A stretch of DNA of 50,245 nt from NCBI RefSeq assembly GCF_009935905.1, contig NZ_PREX01000019.1, positions 1-50,245 on the forward strand. Direction: 5' to 3'. Shown here in pieces: positions 27,853-35,998 of the stretch (position 1 is the first letter of the stretch; each line of letters starts with the position of its first letter). The translations under genes were made by a program, and so were the position numbers. Under the pieces are notes generated by a model. It saw nothing but the letters and a program-made list of their open reading frames with translations, made no database searches and was not told the DNA's origin. The stretch is from Alkalibacterium sp. MB6. Its GTDB lineage: Bacteria > Bacillota > Bacilli > Lactobacillales > Carnobacteriaceae_A.

Positions 27853-29775
27853 TTGGTAAGAGAGTATCATGTCGCAAAAACGGGTTCTGATTTAAACGAT
27901 GGCACAAAAGATAAACCATTACTGACTATAAATAAAGCCGCTTCTTTGGCAGTTGCTGGCGATACTGTAACAGTTCATGAAGGGGTTTACCGTGAGTGGG
28001 TCAACCCTAAACAACCTGGTTTAAGCAACTGGAGACGCATCACCTATCAAGCTGCTGAAGGTGAAAACGTCGTGATTAAAGGGTCTGAAATAATCGATAA
28101 TTGGGAGAAACATGACGGAACTGTATGGAAAGTCGTCATCCCTAATGAATTCTTTGGCGATTTCAATCCGTATAAAGAGGAAATCTCCGGTGACTGGATT
28201 ATCGACAGTCCAGGACGTCATTTAGGAGAAGTTTACTTAAATGGAAAATCCTTCTATGAAGTAGAAACGCTTGAAGAGGTGTCTAAAGCGGAAAAAGTAA
28301 CGGAAATGGTTGACGGCTGGACTCGAAAAACAGTCCCTTCCCATGACCCTGAACAAACGATTTATGTCTGGCATACAGAAGTTGACGAAGACAATACAAC
28401 CATCTACGCTAACTTCCACGACTATAATCCAAATGAAGAATTAACAGAAATCAACGTTCGTCAAACGGTCTTCTACCCTGAAACGACGGGTATGGACTAC
28501 ATTACAGTTAGAGGATTCGAGTTAGCTCAAGCAGCTACTCCTTGGACTCCACCTACTGCTGATCAACCAGGCTTAATTGGTCCACACTGGAGTAAGGGTT
28601 GGATTATTGAAGACAACATCGTTCACGACTCGAAATGTAGTGGAATCAGTATGGGTAAAGAGATTTCAACTGGTGATAACCACTACACGAAACGTCAAGA
28701 TAAACCTGGTTACCACTATCAATTGGAAACAGTATTTGCTGCTGGTAAAATTGGCTGGAGCAAAGAACGCGTTGGTTCGCACATTATCCGTAACAATAAA
28801 ATTTACGACTGCGGACAAAATGGTATTGTTGGACACTTAGGTTGTATTTTCAGTGAAGTCTACAATAACCACATTTATAACATTGCCATTAAACGTCAAT
28901 TCTACGGACACGAAATTGGTGGCATTAAATTACACGCTGCTATTGACACTCAAATTTATAACAACCGTATCCACGACACGACTTTAGGTATTTGGTTGGA
29001 CTGGCAGCTACAAGGCACACGCGTGAGTCGCAACATTTTCTACAACAACAACCGTGATTTATTTGTTGAAGTCAGTAGCGGCCCATTCTTGATTGATCAC
29101 AATATTTTAACGGCTGATTATGCCTTAGACAACCACGCTCAAGGTGGAGCTTACATTAACAATATTGTTCGTGGACACATGCAATTAAGTAAAATGCTTG
29201 ACCGCTCTACTCCTTACCACATCCCTCACAGTACAGATGTCAAAGGAACGGCCCCTGTATATGGTGGTGACGACCGATGGTACAACAACATCTTTATTAA
29301 CGACGGCGACCTTGGTAAAGTGGGAACCTTCCACTATGACGGTTACACCACGTCATTAGAGGAATACATCGGTAGTGTTCACGACACAACAGGCAGTGAC
29401 CACGGTGCCTTTAATAAAGTGGAACAACCGGTTTACATTAATCAAAACGCTTATTTAAATGGTGCGAAACCATTTGACAGAGAAGAAACCAATTTAGTAT
29501 CTGATCATAACCCAGAAATTAAATTAGTTGAGGAAGGCAATGACGTGTATCTGGAAATAAACTTGCCGGATAACTTTGAGGAGTTACTCGGTGACGTCCA
29601 CTCCACTCACACACTAGAGCGAGTCAGACTAGTTGACGCTGAATTTGAAAACCCAGATGGCAGCGCAGTGATTATTGATACAGATTTACTCGGTCAAGTG
29701 AAAGAAGGACAAACCGTTCTCGGTCCCCTATCCAACTTGAAAGCCGGAGCTAACCGCATTAAAGTGTGGGGATAA
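27853..29775 (+). CDS. GH120 beta-xylosidase
   Basis: A 640-residue right-handed parallel beta-helix protein. The sequence follows the GH120 beta-xylosidase XylC of Thermoanaerobacterium (638 residues) block by block, including YHVAKTGSD, AASLAVAGDTVTVHEGVYREW, ATPWTPPTADQPGLIGPHWS and the C-terminal IKVWG. The nucleophile Asp383 (WLDW) and the acid/base Glu406 (LFVEV) match XylC Asp382 and Glu405 with the same 23-residue spacing. It hydrolyses xylo-oligosaccharides. No signal peptide, so it acts in the cytoplasm on imported sugars. The start is TTG at 27853, with GGAGG 8 nt upstream. No transporter or other xylan gene remains beside it. Confidence 0.92.
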   Translation: MVREYHVAKTGSDLNDGTKDKPLLTINKAASLAVAGDTVTVHEGVYREWVNPKQPGLSNWRRITYQAAEGENVVIKGSEIIDNWEKHDGTVWKVVIPNEFFGDFNPYKEEISGDWIIDSPGRHLGEVYLNGKSFYEVETLEEVSKAEKVTEMVDGWTRKTVPSHDPEQTIYVWHTEVDEDNTTIYANFHDYNPNEELTEINVRQTVFYPETTGMDYITVRGFELAQAATPWTPPTADQPGLIGPHWSKGWIIEDNIVHDSKCSGISMGKEISTGDNHYTKRQDKPGYHYQLETVFAAGKIGWSKERVGSHIIRNNKIYDCGQNGIVGHLGCIFSEVYNNHIYNIAIKRQFYGHEIGGIKLHAAIDTQIYNNRIHDTTLGIWLDWQLQGTRVSRNIFYNNNRDLFVEVSSGPFLIDHNILTADYALDNHAQGGAYINNIVRGHMQLSKMLDRSTPYHIPHSTDVKGTAPVYGGDDRWYNNIFINDGDLGKVGTFHYDGYTTSLEEYIGSVHDTTGSDHGAFNKVEQPVYINQNAYLNGAKPFDREETNLVSDHNPEIKLVEEGNDVYLEINLPDNFEELLGDVHSTHTLERVRLVDAEFENPDGSAVIIDTDLLGQVKEGQTVLGPLSNLKAGANRIKVWG

Positions 29776-29786
29776 TTGAATACATT

Positions 29787-29824
29787 TAAAGAGGCTTTAT
29801 CCATTATTGGGTGAAGCCTCTTTT
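29787..29824 (+). terminator. Terminator of the GH120 gene
   Basis: A 10-bp stem (AAAGAGGCTT / AAGCCTCTTT) followed by TTTT, 12 bp after the stop codon. Confidence 0.88.
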
Positions 29825-29888
29825 ATCATATTTATATATGCCTGCCCTCTTCTGTCGCTAACTTTCTATACGGGTTGTCAGCTAAGAG

Positions 29889-29912
29889 AACTCGTTACTT
29901 CAGTGACGAGGT
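29889..29912. repeat. Left-end hairpin of the IS605-type element
   Basis: CTCGTTACTTCAGTGACGAG folds into a stem with a small loop just beyond the end of tnpA. It is related base for base to the right-end hairpin, which is how TnpA recognises both ends. Confidence 0.75.
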
Positions 29913-29915
29913 GAA

Positions 29916-30338
29916 TTAGCGTCTTGGGCGACCCGCATTATATTCTGTTAATTGGTTTTCAATATATTCTTTAACAATATGTGTTGATACATTCCCTAAT
30001 GTAGACATAAAGTAGCTACCTGACCATAAGTGTCCTCCCCACAACTGCTCTTTCGTTTCAGGGTATTTTTTAAACCACATTCTTGCCGAACCACCCTTTA
30101 ACGTTTGAACGATTTTACTAGCAGAGTGCTTTGGATGAAATGAAATCATTAAATGAATATGGTCAGGTAATACTTCAAGATTTTGAATCACGATATCATT
30201 GTCTTCTGCTAATTTTAATAATATTTCTTTCATGTTTTCACGTAATGCTTCTGTTGCAAAAATTTCCTTTCGGTATTTTGTTACCCAGACTAAATGGAAA
30301 TTAAAATCATACACATTGGTTCTTGTTTTCACTAACAT
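29916..30338 (-). CDS. tnpA: IS200/IS605 family Y1 transposase TnpA
   Basis: A 140-residue HUH single-strand transposase. The HUH motif is His60-Ile-His62 (LPDHIHLMISF) and the catalytic tyrosine is Tyr125 (VKEYIENQ). TnpA dimers cut and rejoin the top strand at the hairpin ends. Length is typical and nothing appears broken. It is transcribed away from tnpB from one side of a symmetric promoter. Confidence 0.95.
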   Translation of the reverse strand: MLVKTRTNVYDFNFHLVWVTKYRKEIFATEALRENMKEILLKLAEDNDIVIQNLEVLPDHIHLMISFHPKHSASKIVQTLKGGSARMWFKKYPETKEQLWGGHLWSGSYFMSTLGNVSTHIVKEYIENQLTEYNAGRPRR

Positions 30339-30370
30339 TTTTTCAACAAATCCCTTCTAATCAAACGTAT

Positions 30371-30412
30371 TCTGTTTACATTTTACTACACACAGGGTAT
30401 GATGTAAACAGA
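30371..30412. promoter_or_regulatory. Symmetric, mutually overlapping divergent promoters of tnpA and tnpB
   Basis: An inverted repeat TCTGTTTACAT (30371-30381) / ATGTAAACAGA (30402-30412). Rightward: TTTACA 30375-30380, 17 nt, TATGAT 30398-30403. Leftward: TTTACA 30408-30403, 17 nt, TAAAAT 30385-30380. The -35 of each promoter touches the -10 of the other, so only one polymerase can occupy the site at a time. Confidence 0.7.
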
Positions 30413-30428
30413 AAGGTGGTGAATAGAC

Positions 30429-31565
30429 ATGTATAAAGGAATTGAAGGGAAAATTTACCCGAACAAAGACCAACAAGTTTTAATCAATCAGACGTTTGGG
30501 CATTCAAGATTTGTCTGGAATCAAATGTTGAATATGCTAAACACAAGATACGAAAACAATCCAGATTTGAACATGTTATCTTTCAGTAAACTAAGTTCTT
30601 TGCTCACTCAAATGAAAAAAGAGTATGCTTGGTTGAAAGACGTGGACTCTAAAGCTCTGCAAAATTCTGTTAAAACGCTTCGAGAAACATTTGATAGGTT
30701 CTTTAAAAAACAATCAAATTACCCACGGTTCAAATCAGGAAAGATTCATAAACAGTCTTATAAGACCCTTGAACGAACAATTCGATTCAACCATAACCAA
30801 AAGTACATTAAACTGCCCAAATTGGGTTGGGTTAAGTGCAGAATGTCTCTGAACCACATTAATAATAACAACATCAAATCAGTTACTGTTACCCGTAAAT
30901 CCAACAACAACTATTATATTTCTGTATTAGTAGAGTGCGAAAACCAAGAACTACCTAAGACAGACAAAATAGTTGGGGTAGATTTAGGATTGGCTGATTT
31001 AGCGATTACTTCTGATGGAATAAAATACCCTTCTTTATATTTGGATAGAAAGTACAAGAAGCAACTGCATTACTGGGAAAAACGATTAGCTAGAAGACGC
31101 ATTCAAGCTAAGAATGAAGGCATTGACCTAAGAAGTGCAAAGAATTATCAAAAAGCCAGAATCCAAGTAGCTAAACTGAATCAGAAGATTAAGGATACAC
31201 GCAAAGATTATCTTCACAAAATAACAACTGAATTAGTAGAGACGTATGATGTTATTTGTATTGAAGATTTGCGAACATCTAATATGATGAAGAATAGCAA
31301 ACTAGCTCAAAACATCGCTTCTCAATCATGGAGAATGTTTAGAACGCTGTTGGAATACAAATGTCTGGCTTATGGAAAAGAATTTATTGCTGTGAATCCT
31401 TATAAAACATCACAGATTTGCTCTTCATGTGGTTCTGAAACGGGCAAAAAACCTCTAAACATTAGAAGTTTTATCTGTCCTGAATGTAATACTCCCCACG
31501 ACAGAGACATTAATGCAAGTAAAAACATAAGAAACATTGGGCTTGGGATGAGCCTTAGTCAATAG
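30429..31565 (+). CDS. tnpB: TnpB, RNA-guided nuclease of the IS605 family
   Basis: A 378-residue RuvC-like nuclease, the ancestor type of Cas12. Catalytic residues are in place: Asp185 (VGVDLGLAD), Glu279 (CIEDLR) and Asp360 (HDRDINAS). The zinc ribbon has Cys331, Cys334, Cys350 and Cys353. TnpB of this family uses a guide RNA made from the 3' end of its own gene and the right end of the element; here that would lie at about 31480-31650. The ATG has GGTGG 10 nt upstream. Full length and probably functional. Confidence 0.93.
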   Translation: MYKGIEGKIYPNKDQQVLINQTFGHSRFVWNQMLNMLNTRYENNPDLNMLSFSKLSSLLTQMKKEYAWLKDVDSKALQNSVKTLRETFDRFFKKQSNYPRFKSGKIHKQSYKTLERTIRFNHNQKYIKLPKLGWVKCRMSLNHINNNNIKSVTVTRKSNNNYYISVLVECENQELPKTDKIVGVDLGLADLAITSDGIKYPSLYLDRKYKKQLHYWEKRLARRRIQAKNEGIDLRSAKNYQKARIQVAKLNQKIKDTRKDYLHKITTELVETYDVICIEDLRTSNMMKNSKLAQNIASQSWRMFRTLLEYKCLAYGKEFIAVNPYKTSQICSSCGSETGKKPLNIRSFICPECNTPHDRDINASKNIRNIGLGMSLSQ

Positions 31566-31621
31566 CTTAAACCGCTGATATTTGTTTGAAATAGCAAATA
31601 TCAAGTTCTGAGTGTTCCTAG

Positions 31622-31646
31622 AAACTCGGTACTTTAGTGCCGATGT
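31622..31646. repeat. Right-end hairpin of the IS605-type element
   Basis: CTCGGTACTTTAGTGCCGA forms a hairpin homologous to the left-end one. A second hairpin (GATATTTG / CAAATATC, about 31576-31601) lies between it and tnpB and may be part of the guide-RNA scaffold. Confidence 0.75.
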
Positions 31647-31758
31647 AGTTCATAAGCAGTTTGTCGAAACCTGGGAAGAGCTGCAAGAAGATGTTCTCAT
31701 GTTGAATGAACAAATTAGCATACCTGTAGAATTCGAATTGCAAGACTATAAAACCTGA
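31647..31758 (+). pseudogene. 3' stub of a gene interrupted at the IS605-type element
   Basis: Directly after the right end an open frame runs without a start codon of its own: HKQFVETWEELQEDV, LMLNEQISIPVEFELQDYKT, then TGA at 31756. It has good coding character and looks like the C terminus of a larger protein whose 5' part is missing. The position next to the GH120 gene suggests a lost sugar-utilisation gene, but I do not recognise the family. Confidence 0.5.
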
Positions 31759-31829
31759 ACAATTCATTCTTTTCGTTGAAACATGTGCCAACTGCCTAAC
31801 GGCAGCTTAAATTTACTTTTTCATTTTCA

Positions 31830-33270
31830 CCTGTTAAGTGATGAAAAAAGAACCCCATTCTGATATGGTAAAGGTGTCTAAACCAACCATAAGAAAGGAG
31901 TTCTCTTCATGATTAGCTTACACAAAAACCAGGTAAAATTCAATTCAAACATCATCATTTCGCATACAGGTGGTCGTTTATCGAGTGATTCGGGTTTAGT
32001 CTTAGTTAAAGAAGTAATGGATACCTTCAAGTTTTCTGATTTGGCAAAATCACTTCTGGACATTAAAGATAACCGTGCTTACTACACGCATGATAATTTA
32101 GCGATATTAGAACAGCTCATTATGCAACTGATTGCTAGTTATTCGGCAGACTCGTCAGCTAATCTGTTACAACATGATCCAGTCTTTCAAATGGTGTTAG
32201 GCAGAAAACAATTAGCCTCACAATCGTCAATTTCACGGTTTCTGGATCGTTTCACCACGGAAAATGTGGGTCAATTACAATCATTAAATCAGTCGCTCAT
32301 TGATAAAGCGCGTTTGATTCGCAATGACACCGAGTTAATCATTGATCTCGATTCCACTCATTCAGATACCTTTGGCCATCAAGAACAAACAGATTATAAT
32401 GCACATTATCAAACCTACGGCTACCACCCATTAGTTGCCTTTGACGGACTGACTGGAGATTTCTTAAAAGCTGAACTGCGTTCAGGTAATCAGTACACAT
32501 CTAAAGGGGTGAAAGCCTTTATCGACCCATTGTTACACCACTACAATGAATCCATACCGAATACTGACATATTGGTTCGTGGAGACAGTGGCTTCGCAAC
32601 ACCAGAGGTGTATGAGTCTTGTGAAGAAAATGAAAGTCAGTATGTGATCCGATTAAAGAACAATCGGAGGTTAAGTCAATTAGCTGAGCAATCCGTTCTT
32701 TACGGGGATAACCAAAAATGGGAAGATCGGGAAGTTCAGTATTTTTCAATGACTTATCAAGCACAATCATGGTCGAAACCCCGTCGTGTCTGTATTCGAT
32801 CAATCCGTGAAGCAGGAGAACTCCTCTTTCAACACGCATTCATTGTGACTAATCTATCCGATAATGTCTCACCTGAAGTCATATTCTCTCTTTACGGCAA
32901 GCGAGGGACAATGGAGAATTTCATCAAAGAAGCGAAAGGTGGTTTTTATTTCGATAAAACAGATAGTCCACGCTTCTTAGAAAATCATGTCAGAATGATG
33001 ATTAGTCTGCTTGCATACAACCTCATCAACTGTCTAAAGACTATCGGCTTTGATAAAAAGAACCAAGGGATGACTATTCATTCCATCCGACTAACATTGC
33101 TTAAAGTTGCCGGAAAACTCATTAAAACAGGTAGACAAGTCTATCTCAAACTGTCGAGTTATCATGTGTATCAAACTGAATTTTATAAGGTTTTTGAACG
33201 CCTACGGCGATCTAGGCAATGGATTTAGGCTAGTTATCGTAAAAATTTTTAATCTATTTTTCCAAGGGGT
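31830..33270 (+). mobile_element. IS1380-family insertion sequence, right end probably lost
   Basis: Contains the complete transposase gene. Upstream, CACCTGTTAAGTG near 31827-31840 is in the position of a terminal inverted repeat, but no partner (CTTAACAGG) is visible in the 190 bp after the transposase. The limits given are approximate. The missing end coincides with the eroded 5' side of the csn2-like gene. Confidence 0.6.
31909..33228 (+). CDS. IS1380-family DDE transposase
   Basis: A 439-residue transposase with the IS1380 layout: N-terminal SHTGGRLSSDSGLVLVKEVMD, helical QSSISRFLDRF, the first catalytic Asp in LIIDLDSTHSDTFG, the second in VRGDSGFATPEVYE, and the Glu in RGTMENFIKEAKGGF. 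All three catalytic residues are present and length is normal. AAAGGAG precedes the ATG. No stop or frameshift is seen, so the enzyme could be made even if the element can no longer move. Confidence 0.93.
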   Translation: MISLHKNQVKFNSNIIISHTGGRLSSDSGLVLVKEVMDTFKFSDLAKSLLDIKDNRAYYTHDNLAILEQLIMQLIASYSADSSANLLQHDPVFQMVLGRKQLASQSSISRFLDRFTTENVGQLQSLNQSLIDKARLIRNDTELIIDLDSTHSDTFGHQEQTDYNAHYQTYGYHPLVAFDGLTGDFLKAELRSGNQYTSKGVKAFIDPLLHHYNESIPNTDILVRGDSGFATPEVYESCEENESQYVIRLKNNRRLSQLAEQSVLYGDNQKWEDREVQYFSMTYQAQSWSKPRRVCIRSIREAGELLFQHAFIVTNLSDNVSPEVIFSLYGKRGTMENFIKEAKGGFYFDKTDSPRFLENHVRMMISLLAYNLINCLKTIGFDKKNQGMTIHSIRLTLLKVAGKLIKTGRQVYLKLSSYHVYQTEFYKVFERLRRSRQWI

Positions 33271-33415
33271 CAGTCTGTCCTTAAATAGACAAATAATTTT
33301 TATTATAGCCTTCTTCCGTAGATATCCTGTTCGAAAACACATTATTTTGGAAGAATGTATCAGCCTGATTTAAATATAGGCACTTTGTTCAAAAAAATAG
33401 CTTAAATTTAGAGCT

Positions 33416-33982
33416 ATGAATTATTCAGGTAAAAAGGAAATAGTTAAGAAAAAATTAGTCACAATTAGCCACCCTACTTCTTCACTTGAAAGCTTAACAA
33501 ACGAAATTAAGATGATTCACTCAATGTACAAAAACAAGAAAAACATCTTTTTAATACTAGCACCAGAGAACCACTTAACTAAATCTGAATTAGAAGATTT
33601 GGTTGTATATTTAAATAAACAGAATTTCCAAGTTATTATCGTGACTGCTGTATCCCTTGACCAAACTGTAAATTTTAAATACAACAATAAAGTACTAAAT
33701 GAAGTCATTCTGGATAAGCAATCAAATAAAATGGCGTCATTACTACCTTTTGTATGGAATAATTCAATATTTGCCGAGGCGAAGAACTTGTATACTAAGC
33801 TTGTGGATAACTCACACGAAAAAACAGTGCTTTTATCATACGGTACTGTGGATAACATTGAGATTTATATTTATATTTTTCTATTACTTTATCTCACTAA
33901 AATACCTTTTAGGCTTGATACTACGGGGATCTCTGAACAATATCAAACCTACATTGATTCGATTATTAATAGTAGGGTATAA
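33416..33982 (+). CDS. Csn2-like protein, probably a truncated type II-A CRISPR gene
   Basis: A 188-residue protein. The stretch NIFLILAPENHLTKSELEDL followed by NFQVIIVTAV resembles the Csn2 pattern of a hydrophobic strand, an acidic helix and a second strand. The position, 10 bp before a repeat-spacer-repeat unit, supports csn2, the last cas gene of type II-A loci. Arrays with this kind of repeat usually go with the long (about 350-residue) Csn2, so this would be the C-terminal half. The frame before it (about 33237-33373) has possible remains of the N-terminal part (LSLNRQIIF). cas9, cas1 and cas2 are absent. The assignment is tentative; low similarity makes a chance match possible. Confidence 0.45.
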   Translation: MNYSGKKEIVKKKLVTISHPTSSLESLTNEIKMIHSMYKNKKNIFLILAPENHLTKSELEDLVVYLNKQNFQVIIVTAVSLDQTVNFKYNNKVLNEVILDKQSNKMASLLPFVWNNSIFAEAKNLYTKLVDNSHEKTVLLSYGTVDNIEIYIYIFLLLYLTKIPFRLDTTGISEQYQTYIDSIINSRV

Positions 33983-33992
33983 TGGAAATGGC

Positions 33993-34094
33993 ATTTTGGT
34001 ACTCTCTCAACCTTTGGTATTACGGAACTTAAAATACGCGAGTGCACAAACTGCTACGATTTTGGTACTCTCTCAACCTTTGGTATTACGGAAA
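33993..34094 (+). CRISPR. Minimal CRISPR remnant: two repeats, one spacer
   Basis: Two 36-bp direct repeats (33993-34028 and 34059-34094) differ only at the last base and enclose a 30-bp spacer (34029-34058). Both sizes are the type II-A standard. The repeat begins ATTTTGGTACTCTCTCAA, similar to the GTTTTnGTACTCT repeats of the S. thermophilus CRISPR1 and S. aureus Cas9 subgroup. No further repeats follow, and only 10 bp separate the upstream gene from repeat 1, so the normal leader is missing. A decayed array without cas9 in the window. Confidence 0.85.
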
Positions 34095-34409
34095 ACAATC
34101 CAAAATTTAAAGAGTGGTGGCTTAATCTTGCTGCTCTTGCGTCTTGATCATAGAAAAAAGCACACTACCCACTTTAGCAGGTAAGATACCTGTTAAAATG
34201 AAAGCATACTTTTCACTACTTTTATTTTAGATGTTATTTTCAAGATAGAAAGCAAACTTCTTTAATAAATTAGTTTAATCTCGTGAATTTCGTTACATTC
34301 ATAACTTTAATTACTTCCTACAAGCCTTTTGCTTCTAACGTTTCTAGTTAGTGGTAATAGCTGCTAATTCTATAAAACCACTTTAGCAAATAATTATTTT
34401 TTGTATAGT
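34095..34409. other. Degenerate intergenic stretch
   Basis: No intact gene. It holds an 11-bp near-palindrome (TTTAGCAGGTA / TACCTGTTAAA, 34173-34197) and a direct repeat CCACTTTAGCA (about 34169 and 34379). On the minus strand an ATG overlapping the stop of the antitoxin remnant opens MNYTKNNYLLK and stops after 21 codons (34413-34348); its first residues resemble the start of a MazF/PemK toxin, so this may be the toxin's stub. Confidence 0.4.
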
Positions 34410-34599
34410 TCATAATAACTCTCTGCCTACTGGACTATCTTCTTCAATACAATCTTCATCCCTTAAATCAATTCCTTTTTCGTATGCTTCTTGAAAGATA
34501 TTCTTTTCTTTTGGAATATACGTGAAGGCCCCACCGTGACCCTTCAGGTACAGTAACTGTAATCGTATTACCATGCTTCCTCGCTTCTATAGTTCGCAT
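34410..34599 (-). pseudogene. Frameshifted PemI/MazE-family antitoxin gene
   Basis: With ATG at 34599 and GGAGGG 10 nt upstream, the gene starts MRTIEARKHGNTITVTVPEG, a swapped-hairpin AbrB/MazE N terminus. The frame then shifts near GGGTCACGGTGGGG; the continuation in another frame reads GGAFTYIPKEKN, then FQEAYEKGIDLRDED and SPVGRELL, the expected C-terminal toxin-binding tail of PemI-type antitoxins. One small indel (and perhaps a short deletion) thus inactivates it. The toxin that should follow is reduced to a stub. Confidence 0.75.
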
Positions 34600-34696
34600 A
34601 TTACCAACCCTCCGTAAAATTTTCTATCTTATTTTAACAGACATTAATTACATCGAATAATATTTCTTAGGTCTATTAGATATTTTATCCTCAATT

Positions 34697-35998
34697 TTAT
34701 ATAGCCTCCATCTCTTTCTTAAGCTCCACTACCATTTCATCTAACAAGGCTTCCTGATACCCCGGAAATTTTTCTCTCATCATTTCATTTTTGACATCTT
34801 GAAGTTGAGGATGATCAATGCTTAAAAGTTGATTCAAACGAGCTTCAGAGAGTGTCTCATTTTTAGATAATGACTTTCGGTAGGATGGTGTATCCATCTT
34901 CCAGAGTTTAGCATGTTGAGGATACCGATTTAGTAAACGATAGGCCATGCCCAACCCTTCAGGATCCAAGTCACTTGCATAATGTAATGTGCAATTTGAT
35001 TCAATGAGTAAATCAAAAGTCTTCCAGGCAGCTAACTTAAACTGGCCATGAGTACAAATGAGAGGTATAGAAGGTACTTCATCTAACAAACTCGAAAAAA
35101 TCCCGGAGTTTTCAACTACCCAAACTTCTTTTTTTGTAGTGTTTGGATATAAGGAACGCACATAAAGTAACTCCCTAATCGGAATATTTAAGACACTATT
35201 GGTCTTACTTGCTGCATGCCATAAGTCATCTTTAGGTGAATCTGTTCTAGCTAGGAGATTAGCTACTGTCACAAAGTTCGTTATATCATCTCTCAAGATG
35301 TTATATGAGAATAGTAATTCACTTATTTCTTCGCTGGTATTCGGAACGTTTTGTTCTTCACCCAATTTAAAAGCTAAAAGATGAATCAAGAGTCTACCTA
35401 ACATCTCATTGCGATCAAATGCATGCGGATTTGATGTCATTTGTTGAGCCAAAACGGGTAAGCGCACTGGTTTTTCAGGCAGTGACTCGATGCTTTTATT
35501 TAATAATTTAGCATAATTTTCAAACCGTTCAAAAGATTCATCAATCAAACGATGAATCCAATAACTATTGATAGGCTTTGAATCAATATAATCTACCCAT
35601 TCATTGATGGAGGTATAGGAGTTTTTTAAATGAGAAAAGAATGTATCTTTTTCATTTAACTTGTTTTGCGCTCTTTGTTTATTAGACATAATGACTTGAT
35701 TAAAATACGTTTCGAGTAACTCATGTAAGTCAATATCTCCATAACGATAGGTACTTAACTGTTTTTCAAACTGAACTAATGATACTTTGTTTTTTTCACT
35801 TAATTTATCTTTACGCAACCCTAAAAACTCAGCGAGAACTGCTTTTTCTTCCTCTGAATATGTGCTTAATGAGACTGTGCCAGCAACTCGTCCTAAAGAC
35901 TCATATTTTTTCTTAAAGTCTTTAAACAATTTTTGATAAACAGAATCTAACTTAAAGTACTGAACTGCAGCATTCACTTTTGTTTTATCCTTCTTCAT
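34697..35998 (-). CDS. jetD: Wadjet protein JetD, TOPRIM nuclease subunit
   Basis: A 433-residue protein of the TIGR02679 type. The C-terminal TOPRIM domain is seen by its Glu in VWVVENSGIFSSLL (near 300) and the DxD in HYASDLDPEGLGMAYRLL (near 342). In Wadjet, JetD cleaves circular plasmid DNA once the SMC-like complex has extruded it. The N-terminal 290 residues are the winged-helix/arm region. It overlaps jetC by 14 bp and is the last gene of the operon. Confidence 0.9.
   Translation of the reverse strand: MKKDKTKVNAAVQYFKLDSVYQKLFKDFKKKYESLGRVAGTVSLSTYSEEEKAVLAEFLGLRKDKLSEKNKVSLVQFEKQLSTYRYGDIDLHELLETYFNQVIMSNKQRAQNKLNEKDTFFSHLKNSYTSINEWVDYIDSKPINSYWIHRLIDESFERFENYAKLLNKSIESLPEKPVRLPVLAQQMTSNPHAFDRNEMLGRLLIHLLAFKLGEEQNVPNTSEEISELLFSYNILRDDITNFVTVANLLARTDSPKDDLWHAASKTNSVLNIPIRELLYVRSLYPNTTKKEVWVVENSGIFSSLLDEVPSIPLICTHGQFKLAAWKTFDLLIESNCTLHYASDLDPEGLGMAYRLLNRYPQHAKLWKMDTPSYRKSLSKNETLSEARLNQLLSIDHPQLQDVKNEMMREKFPGYQEALLDEMVVELKKEMEAI

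Larger units (their letters stand above)
29885..31650. mobile_element. IS605-type insertion sequence (IS200/IS605 family)
   Basis: Divergent tnpA and tnpB are enclosed by two related subterminal hairpins, as in IS605-type elements that move as single strands. Left hairpin: 29889-29912; right hairpin: 31622-31646. They share the pattern ACTCG-TAC-TT-AGTG-CGA. Exact cleavage sites are not assigned, so the outer limits are approximate. The element lies between the GH120 gene and the 3' stub of another gene. Both proteins are full-length with intact catalytic residues, so it may be active. Confidence 0.85.

Noticed and set aside
33699-34184. A 161-codon plus-strand frame across the csn2-like gene and the CRISPR repeats
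   Set aside because: It translates the repeats twice (ILVLSQPLVLR), showing that it is noncoding, and has no ribosome-binding site.
34173-34197. Terminator or insertion-sequence end at the TTTAGCAGGTA palindrome
   Set aside because: No T tract, no GC-rich stem and no matching copy at an element boundary; left as an unexplained dyad.
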